DNA from: Saccoglossus kowalevskii
Lineage: Eukaryota; Hemichordata; Enteropneusta; Harrimaniidae
NCBI RefSeq assembly: GCF_000003605.2
Contig: NW_003120953.1
Coordinates: 186,957-216,149 of the forward strand
Direction: 5' to 3'
DNA length: 29,193 nucleotides
The position numbers were made by a program, and so were the translations under genes. The notes under the pieces are model-generated. The model did not search any database and had not been told where the DNA came from. It saw only the letters and a list, made by a program, of their open reading frames with translations. Positions 23,801 through 29,193 of this stretch are shown here, piece after piece. Position 1 is the stretch's first letter. Every line of letters begins with the position of its first letter.

Positions 23801-26800
23801 AATTTATCAATAACATTATTCACTTTAGAAATGTTAAATATTTTTCTTTGCTCTATTAGTAAGTAGCAATATGTGCACATGGTCATAATTAGTTGCATTT
23901 GTAGGATCCTCTGTACAATTGTTTGTTTTACATGCACTTCTACAGTAATACGATATTGTTTACATAATGAGTTTTCCCCAGACCACAATAATCCAGTCTG
24001 ATGGCTGTACTCGTAAAGCCTAGAATGTGATCTTTTGCTTGTTACGATACTCGTATTTGGGTTTATTTACTACATGTGAGAAATTTTTAATAATGTATGA
24101 TATTGAAACTGCTTATGTTAAAGTTTCATTCCCACTTTGCTTGTGGAAAGCAGCACCAATTGCATTTTCAATCAAATATACAGTCAGCTGACCTGTTTAT
24201 TATATAAGCTTCATAATTTTTGGTGTAGCATATAGAGTAGAAATGAATCGAAAAATGATTCACTAAAAATATGACTTTTCATTTTTGATTTTTAAAGCAT
24301 AACCCATTATATTAAGTTCTTGGAATACATAAAAGTTGATTTAAATATAGCAATTATACAAGTTTGTAGTGTCCAGATCCCCAACACTTGTCAGACTCTT
24401 TTACTGTAAAATTTAATTTTGCTATTTTCGTTGAAGGAATGATTCATGAAAATAAAATCCAGCGAATATAGATTTTTCACGTAAATCTTACATTTAACTT
24501 GTCTAAAATTACTGACAATTATAAACACCATACAAAACAACCCCAAAAGTCTTTTCAGTAAAAACGAATTCTAACTAAAATAAAGTGTTTTACAGTACAC
24601 CATATACTGTGAAATACTTTATTTTAGCTGGAATTAATTTTCCCTGGAAATGCATTTTGCATGGCATTTATTTTCACTGCTTTTTGATGAGTTGTATGTG
24701 AAATACAGGAAAAAAAGTATATTCGCTTGATTTTATTTTCATGGAATCATCCCTTCAGCGAAAACAGCGAAAATAAATTCCAAGCAAAAATAAAGAAATC
24801 TACACTATTAGAGTCAGAGTACATTGGTTATGATACTTTCAGTACATGAAGTTGCATGCTGGGAAAGCCTACTTACCAAGGTGAAAAAAAATACATCTTT
24901 CCAAGGCTGTTTACCCGAATGAGTAATGAGACTATAAATACTGTTATAGTCCGATTTATAATTCCCCCTTGTGTCACAGCCAGGAATGTGAGAACTAGAC
25001 ACAGGATTGGAAACTTCTTTTGAGTATTTTTGAATATTACTCCATCCTGCTTTCAGCAGTATTCTAAGACTCAATTGAGAAAAGTTTCCAGCCTGCAAGA
25101 CATCAAAATAAACCACGAATTGATTATATAAGCTATAAGCTGTTTTGAATCATTAAACCTGACAATTTACTGTAAAACTAGTTTTTTTTTTAGAATTTAG
25201 CGAGAGAGCTAATTCGCTAACGTTGCTAGTAATTTCATTATAAATTCAAAATGGCGGCCAAACAACATCTTTTTCTCCACACACACACTTTGTAAACACA
25301 GAAAATGTAATAATCTGGAGCGCTTCCTTATTACACTTGACAGTTTTTCTTTGTTTTTATGGAGGTGATAACTGCGTATTTGTTTTGGCAGGCGACCACA
25401 GTCACTCTACCACAGTCACTCTAGAGTGACTGTGAGGCGACAGAAGTATTGTGAAAACAGAGATTTGCTGAATCAACATTCCGCTATTACGTCATTTTAC
25501 CACAATTTGCTAAAATAGTATGTTGCTTTTTCAACATGTTTTACAGTATTCATGATGACATGAAAAGTCAGTAACTGCCATCCATAGGACTCGCCAGGAA
25601 TATGCTGCACAATGATTTATGTACACAAAATTGCTGTTGTGGAAAAGATGTATATGAAAACAGCTTTGACAAGATGTTAAAGTTGTATTCCCATTTTGTT
25701 TTTTTTTACCATATGTGTGGAACACATCTACTGATTATTATGACCATGAGAATTTAAATGATCAAATCAGTTGCTATGGTAACAAATCCTAATTTATTTG
25801 AGCACTGAAGCTAGCCTGGGCTAGAGGTCGTGGTGAACTTAATTGTTATTGTCACTCAAAGCCATTTTTTTACTTCATTTTTGAAACAGCTTCTATAAAT
25901 CCAATTTCAGGATCCTGTTTCAGATTTCTAATAAATAACAAGCCCAAAGCCCTTAATAAAACCAACAGGGTTCAGTGACAAGTATTCTGCAGAACTTACA
26001 ATCTGAGAATGCAACTTTAAAGCTAAAATTCACTTCTATCATTATGTATCAATTTTTAAATGCACAGCCTGCAATGGGGGGATAACCCTTACCTGAGACA
26101 GAAATGGCCATAGAGGGCACTCTATATAATGATACGATTTCCAACTTTCTTGTTGGCATTCTACACTGCAGTATCTTACATGAGTACATGTACAGCAACT
26201 GTTGAGATAAATAAATAAATTGAATTTTGCGATAAAATGGTGTCGATGCATTTCTTTTATTCTTTCTTTTCCATAAAATACCCAGTAGGTATGAAAACAA
26301 AATTGGGCCCTCCATATTTTATGTTTATGGTTCATTTGTGCATATCAAACTTTCCAAAGAATAAACTCATAGTTGCTGTTGACATCGAAAGTAAAGTAAG
26401 TAAATAACACTGAATAAACGGCAAGGTAAATACTACGTCAAATGAAAATAAACACGTATTGCATGCATGACTTGAACCGGCACTCGCGTACCGAAGATGT
26501 GTAGTGATGTGAAGCTAGACGATTAGGTGCCGTACGTGAGCACCGGTTTGAGTCACGCATGCAGTACATGTTTACTTTGATTTGACGTAGTATTTACCAT
26601 GCTGTTTATTCGGTGTTATTTGCTTACTTTCCCAAGAATAATTACGTAATCACTTGTTACATGCAGATTGTAAATAACTAATGATATATCACAGGTAGTG
26701 TTCATTATGTTAGATTGTTGGATAATTATCAACTCCAGGAGAGTTAAATAATTAATTCTAATCATAGTTGAAGACATACTTACGGAATAGGTGCAACAGT

Positions 26801-29193
26801 TTTTCGTACGCAGTGGTAACACCGTGTATTGTAATGAGATGGCAACAACACACAACCATACGGCTTTTCTTTAATAATAATTTCACCACGACATATGGTT
26901 TCAGTGGCCTGGAAAAAACATTTAACATTTACAGCGATATTTCAATTTCATGTAAACGTACTGCATTTTACATATGTTGTACACGTTCCATGGGACCCAT
27001 CAAACACAATGTAATGACCACAGCCCTTAAATACTGAGATGAATTCTGGGTAATCCAATCTCCCGAAAAAAAGACGTGCAAGAATCATGAAATTCACCAA
27101 ATATGCACAGACTTGACTCACCAGAATATAACGTCCTTTTTCTCCGTGATTTGTCAGTTTAACCGCTTTAGATGCATTGGACAATAATTTAGACTCAACA
27201 AACTTGTCTTCTCCACTACTAGCACCGTCTTGGGAGCTTGACGATGATGTTTCAGGTTTTGTTGAATGGCTGTGAAAAAGAGGACGATCGATTCAAGTGG
27301 AAGTTATCCAACAATTATTGACTGATGAATGCAGTTCAGTAGCGAATCGTGATTAAATTCAAAACATCACAAAGAATAATTTGTAAACACAAACCACAAC
27401 CAAATTTGTCGATCAGTATTTTTCAAATTTTGACTTTGTCCCATCTGAGTATTTTGGAAGGATAGGTAATTTTGATTTGTATTGCGTGCAACTATGTGTT
27501 TAGGAAGTGTAATGTTCACGAATGTTTAAGTTCTTAGAAGCATCCTGATTGAATCTCTGATTAAAATCTTAGGGAAACCTTGCTAGTTTTGGATACCATA
27601 GAGGGCGCTGTTATCATAAATTAAAGCGACACTGCCAATAAATTGGAAACCTGAGAAGGGTTTATTCTTCCTTAATCTTATGTTGTTTCTCTAAGCTGAT
27701 GGGGCTAAATGGTTTAAAACATAACAATTAATTTGAGAACAAATGTGCACCATGTTGAATATCATTAAATCTTACCTTGTATCATCAGTGTTACAACGTA
27801 GAAGTAACTCCTCCAAAATATCTAAATAAATAAATAATTTTAAAATATAATAAAATTATTATAAAATCATCGGTGAACAATTAATGTAAATTTTTAGATG
27901 CCGAAGTGTCAGTCGTTGAGCAGCGTCAATTAGAATACAATTTAAATAAACATTGTTTTAATTATATGTTCAAGTCGAATAGAAGCGGAGCGCCTCTGTG
28001 ACATCAAAATAACATGCATGGATGAAAGAGATGTTATTCGAATCGACAACTGTGTTTGGATGTGTAGTCGTTCGTCTAGAATATCGTAAAATCTCTCAAA
28101 AACAAAATCTTTATTGATTGACGACTACAGATCAAAATGACATCTGCGCCTTGAACGGCTATCAGGTCACCTATTTACGTCATAGAAGCGATTCATCACC
28201 AGAGGGCGCTATTTATGGGAAGGTATCCTCGGGGGCGGCCATCCGGGCATTTTCTACCGCCTGGCAACCTTCGCGGTGAAAACAAAGACCAAAAACTCAC
28301 AGAAAATGGTACTTTGCGATGGTTGTTGAGAGTGCCCTGAACAGTGTAACAAGATTAGCCCTACGTGTGTAACATATATGAATTTGGTTGTTCAGGATTA
28401 CTTCAAAGTTGAGTTTGTGTTGTTTTCTCGAGTTTTCCCGGCTCCACCGGCGTTCCACAGCAGCGCGCACAAAGCCCATAAAAATACGTGGTACAGTGGT
28501 GCGCGTCTTAGCAACGTAGAACGTCTGTGACGTAGCTCCGCCCCCGAGGATACCAGTATTTAGTGAGTTTCTGTTAAATACAACAGAAAGTTCTCTCCCA
28601 TGATGCATTACAATATATGTTGCAGTAACCTACTCAGTAGTCCGAAATTTGAATTTCGCTCAGCCTTCCTTTAGACAAATAACTAGTATATATAATTAAG
28701 AGAACACAGGCAGAATTTATTGCACCAATGAATAATCAACACTTCAAGTAAAGACGAACTTAAGCTATCCCGCTGGATTGTTGGAATTCCAGAATTCACG
28801 CAAGTCTTGTTTTTGTGGTTTATAATGCCCCAAATCAGAGATGGTACCGGTATTTGACAGGATTTTTGTTGATTTTAGACTTGTACAGTCCCACTCTACT
28901 TCAATAATATTAGACAATAGCTTGCATTATAATGCATTGTAAATGTTGCATGTGTGACGCAGATTTCGGGACGTGACTGCGTTGTGTGATTTTTTGTGTT
29001 ATAGACTTCTGCGATCACATAAAATAAATAAATAACAGAGACGGGGCTTCAATGCTCCGGAGGTAGTGGAAAGTTCTTTATTCACTTGCGACATCATCAA
29101 TGGCAATTCCTGCATAGAATGACGCCATATTGGGATCAAAAAGTAAAAATACGGAAGAATACATTAATACAGAATTCTCACTTGACAGGTTGT
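17700..29193 (-). CDS. SMYD4: SMYD4, SET and MYND domain protein 4 (3' part, 13 exons)
   Basis: Joined exons give 633 residues in one frame, running off the window at the 5' side; vertebrate SMYD4 is about 800 residues, so roughly 170-190 residues, including the N-terminal TPRs, are missing. In-window residues: SET start with GRYIL...CRGEIIIKEKPYG (64-86); MYND zinc finger with C98, C101, C111, C114, C120, C124, H133, C137; PGCDTRGNYKSDYNSIYSL (181-199), a SMYD4-specific block; NHSCTPN (373-379), expected to bind S-adenosylmethionine; GGEVLHCYG (400-408) with the SET tyrosine; post-SET C431, C433, C436; helical TPR-like C-terminus (487-633) with EMGHELFKLAQ-like EIGHELYKLAQ. The family comprises predicted lysine methyltransferases; in flies and fish SMYD4 is linked to muscle and heart development. 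Odd: a low-complexity acidic linker (232-306). Confidence 0.95.
18329..18452 (-). CDS. SMYD4: SMYD4 exon 12 in window
   Basis: A 124-bp exon (acceptor TTGTTTTTATAG, donor GTAAGT) encoding NYHYAAKYLKLSIKS and GEDSIEIGHELYKLAQILFN, the best conserved part of the C-terminal TPR-like helices. Confidence 0.96.
18550..18663 (-). CDS. SMYD4: SMYD4 exon 11 in window
   Basis: A 114-bp exon (acceptor TTCACATTTATAG, donor GTAAGT) encoding ECLSTLHKAYKIQQSVLY and then TEDCLALCYASFG, which aligns with ADGLARACAALG in the vertebrate protein. Confidence 0.93.
18764..19426. repeat. 38/40-bp minisatellite, 17 copies, in a SMYD4 intron
   Basis: Seventeen copies of a unit with the constant core GATTGGTTAATGCTGAG, then (CA)CATGATCTAC and a variable tail. 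Units are 40 bp, or 38 bp where GAGCACATG is GAGCCATG. Three tails (ACAACAAG, ACAGCAAG, ATGACAAG) follow in a repeated order, so blocks of four units (about 158 bp) form a higher-order repeat. The core holds an inverted CCAAT box (ATTGG). It lies between the exons at 18550-18663 and 19651-19720. Confidence 0.97.
19651..19720 (-). CDS. SMYD4: SMYD4 exon 10 in window
   Basis: A 70-bp exon (acceptor ATTTTTCACGCTAG, donor GTAAGA) encoding KIENARQLFRVGKTLIGDKN and KVK, a helix that opens the C-terminal TPR-like region. Phases agree with both neighbours. Confidence 0.88.
19818..19962. mobile_element. MITE-like element related to family B
   Basis: Inverted ends: left ACTTGCTCTATTATTATCTC, right on the other strand ATTTGCTCTATTAGATGAGA. 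The TTGCTCTATTA block resembles the ends of the 8901-9066 copy. It sits in the SMYD4 intron upstream of exon 10 in reading order. Borders are approximate. Confidence 0.5.
20022..20085. mobile_element. MITE family A fragment
   Basis: TACTGTAAAGTACTTTATTT followed by TTCACTGATGGAATGA and AGTGAAAATAAAAGTAAGCG matches the two ends of family A brought together, as if the middle were deleted. The far border is unclear. Confidence 0.5.
20090..21667. other. SMYD4 intron sequence, nothing else seen
   Basis: Intronic AT-rich DNA with several ATGGCNGCC-like words (near 21066 and 21377). I see no exon or RNA gene. Confidence 0.5.
21668..21903 (-). CDS. SMYD4: SMYD4 exon 9 in window: post-SET zinc site
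   Basis: A 236-bp exon (acceptor TTTTCTATATGCAG, donor GTAATA, a weaker site). It encodes RDERLKVLRDQYYFTCKC and MFC, the C-x-C-x2-C post-SET zinc ligands, followed by further CxxC pairs (C451/C454) as in vertebrate SMYD4. Confidence 0.95.
21904..22858. other. SMYD4 intron sequence, nothing else seen
   Basis: AT-rich intron with poly-T tracts near 22307 and 22350. No repeat family or open frame is recognisable. Confidence 0.5.
22859..22932 (-). CDS. SMYD4: SMYD4 exon 8 in window: SET end
   Basis: A 74-bp exon (acceptor TTGTTTCAG, donor GTAAGT) encoding YDGNQLTIRATEMIKKG and GEVLHCY. It holds the SET GE(I/V)LHCYG motif whose tyrosine (Y407) lies at the methyl-transfer channel in the family. 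Confidence 0.95.
23195..23691 (-). CDS. SMYD4: SMYD4 exon 7 in window: linker and SET core
   Basis: The largest exon, 497 bp (acceptor TTGTGTAATTTGCAG, donor GTGAGT). The first third, residues 232-306, is acidic and rich in D, E, S, N and T with no hydrophobic core. Then come SVLLHHLLQLRCNVHAV (vertebrate MLRHMLQLQCNAQAM) and the SET cofactor motif MLNHSCTPN. Confidence 0.96.
24402..24597 (-). mobile_element. MITE family A, copy 2 (inverted)
   Basis: About 196 bp with TACTG and CAGTA ends. Read on the minus strand it matches 5731-5934, including ACTGAAAAGACTTTT and the TTCGCTGGATTTTATTTTCA block. It lies in the intron between SMYD4 exons 24877-25092 and 23195-23691. Confidence 0.8.
24605..24807 (+). 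mobile_element. MITE family A, copy 3
   Basis: About 203 bp, starting TACTGTGAAATACTTTATTT and sharing AGGAAAAAAAGTATATTCGC with copy 1. The right end is diverged (AAATCTACACTA). It follows copy 2 after only 7 bp and in opposite orientation, and ends about 70 bp from SMYD4 exon 24877-25092. Confidence 0.85.
24877..25092 (-). CDS. SMYD4: SMYD4 exon 6 in window
   Basis: A 216-bp exon, exactly 72 codons, in phase 0 at both ends (acceptor GATGTCTTGCAG, donor GTAAGT). Its PGCDTRGNYKSDYNSIYSL block closely follows the PGCDINGKYENNYNAVFNL block of the vertebrate protein, which separates SMYD4 from SMYD1, 2, 3 and 5. Confidence 0.96.
25397..25434. repeat. Short tandem copy plus perfect 24-bp palindrome
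   Basis: CACAGTCACTCTAC at 25397-25410 is followed directly by CACAGTCACTCT and its exact complement AGAGTGACTGTG, so 25411-25434 is a perfect palindrome. It is intronic in SMYD4. Confidence 0.9.
25435..26092. other. SMYD4 intron sequence, nothing else seen
   Basis: Ordinary AT-rich intron; the 64-codon frame at 25531-25725 has no support. Confidence 0.5.
26093..26198 (-). CDS. SMYD4: SMYD4 exon 5 in window: MYND finger
   Basis: A 106-bp exon (acceptor TTTATCTCAACAG, donor GTAAGG). It encodes CCTCTHVRYCSVECQQESW and then YHYIECPL, completing the C-x2-C, C-x3-C and H-x3-C zinc ligands of the MYND domain, which in this family serves protein or DNA contact. Confidence 0.97.
26394..26630. mobile_element. 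Foldback element with arms of about 97 bp
   Basis: Left arm AAGTAAGTAAATAACACTGA at 26394 pairs with the right arm, which ends at 26630 and reads AAGTAAGCAAATAACACCGA on the other strand. Pairing continues through GTAAATACTACGTCAAAT and GCATGC to about 26490, leaving a loop of about 43 bases. Both arms also carry CCGGTTYRAGTCA, similar to a tRNA B box. It is a non-autonomous foldback repeat, possibly with a tRNA-like core, in a SMYD4 intron. Confidence 0.8.
26784..26908 (-). CDS. SMYD4: SMYD4 exon 4 in window: SET start and first MYND cysteines
   Basis: A 125-bp exon (acceptor TTTTTTCCAG, donor GTAAGT). It encodes ATETICRGEIIIKEKPYG, the first SET strand pair, then RCYHCVRKTVAPI, supplying the first CxxC zinc pair (C98, C101). 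Confidence 0.95.
27122..27269 (-). CDS. SMYD4: SMYD4 exon 3 in window
   Basis: A 148-bp exon (acceptor CTCTTTTTCACAG, donor GTGAGT). It begins with a serine-rich, unstructured run (HSTKPETSSSSSQDG) and ends in LLSNASKAVKL and GEKGRYIL, matching the QLSNASSS and KGRCLV segment that opens the SET domain in vertebrate SMYD4. Confidence 0.92.
27595..27608 (+). promoter_or_regulatory. CTCF-like core motif
   Basis: ACCATAGAGGGCGC, 11 of 14 matches to the CTCF core, in a SMYD4 intron. Confidence 0.2.
27776..27821 (-). CDS. SMYD4: SMYD4 exon 2 in window
   Basis: A 46-bp exon between acceptor TTATTTATTTAG and donor GTAAGA. It encodes ILEELLLRCNTDDT plus split codons at both ends. Recognition depends on phase agreement with both neighbours, because the segment is poorly conserved. 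Confidence 0.75.
28196..28209 (+). promoter_or_regulatory. CTCF-like core motif, best match in window
   Basis: TCACCAGAGGGCGC matches the CTCF core CCASYAGRKGGCRS at 13 of 14 positions. It stands 13 bases before the GC-rich block at 28222-28554. Binding is inferred. Confidence 0.45.
28222..28554. promoter_or_regulatory. GC-rich block bounded by inverted GC boxes
   Basis: GGTATCCTCGGGGGCGG at 28222-28238 and its exact complement at 28538-28554 enclose a CpG-rich segment inside the SMYD4 intron. Each repeat contains a GGGGGCGG GC box (Sp1/KLF type), and TGACGTAG (CRE-like) lies beside the right one at 28528. It may be an internal or bidirectional promoter, or the terminal repeats of a small GC-rich element. 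A 103-codon minus-strand frame overlaps it but cannot be spliced in phase to SMYD4. Confidence 0.4.
28609..29181. other. SMYD4 intron sequence, nothing else seen
   Basis: AT-rich intron to the partial exon at the window edge. No repeat or exon is recognised. Confidence 0.5.
29182..29193 (-). CDS. SMYD4: SMYD4 exon 1 in window (partial, runs off the edge)
   Basis: The last 12 bases of an exon, ending CTGTCAA before donor GTGAGA. Its end phase (one base) fits the next exon, giving NLSN-ILEEL, which lines up with NLHRLKMKM in the vertebrate protein. The exon is short here only because the window ends. Confidence 0.55.

Noticed and set aside
28297..28608. 103-codon minus-strand frame with a good donor (CT before GTGAGT) as an alternative SMYD4 first exon
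   Set aside because: Splicing it to the exon at 27776-27821 gives the wrong phase and a stop within about ten codons, and it has no similarity to the SMYD4 N-terminus.

Overview
The window is eukaryotic nuclear DNA: AT-rich, mostly non-coding, with short exons bounded by GT..AG introns, scattered MITE-like elements, a decayed LINE and a minisatellite. The only gene I can name is spread over about 11.5 kb and 13 exons. The compact introns, the CR1/L2-like LINE and the style of the repeats suggest a marine invertebrate, most likely a non-vertebrate deuterostome (hemichordate, echinoderm or amphioxus grade). That placement is an inference; the sequence alone does not fix the species.

Layout: bases 1 to about 14,950 contain no gene I can recognise. 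They hold two kinds of short TA-flanked inverted-repeat elements (1619-1802, 5731-5934, 8901-9066), a structured hairpin cluster (10453-10541), a CpG-richer promoter-like stretch (10700-11750), and two weak minus-strand coding candidates (13561-13697, 14304-14648). Bases 15001-16416 are a 5'-truncated, frameshifted non-LTR retrotransposon of CR1/L2 type with a foreign segment of about 150 bp inside it.

Bases 17594-29193 on the minus strand carry the 3' part of SMYD4 (SET and MYND domain-containing protein 4). Thirteen exons join in one frame into 633 residues plus a stop codon: the end of the N-terminal region, the start of the SET domain, the MYND zinc finger, the rest of SET with the NHSC and HCYG motifs, the post-SET cysteines, and a C-terminal TPR-like helical region. 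The N-terminal TPR part and the start codon lie beyond base 29193. A polyadenylation signal follows the stop by about 100 bases.

The SMYD4 introns hold most of the unusual structure: a 17-copy 38/40-bp minisatellite with a higher-order pattern (18764-19426), an inverted pair of MITEs separated by only 7 bp (24402-24807), a 24-bp perfect palindrome (25411-25434), a 237-bp foldback element (26394-26630), and a GC-rich block bounded by a 17-bp perfect inverted repeat containing GC boxes (28222-28554). Several AGAGGGCGC motifs resembling the CTCF core are scattered through the window.

I did not find a new multi-gene system. The most notable leads are the minisatellite, the inverted MITE pair and the long acidic insertion inside the SMYD4 SET region.
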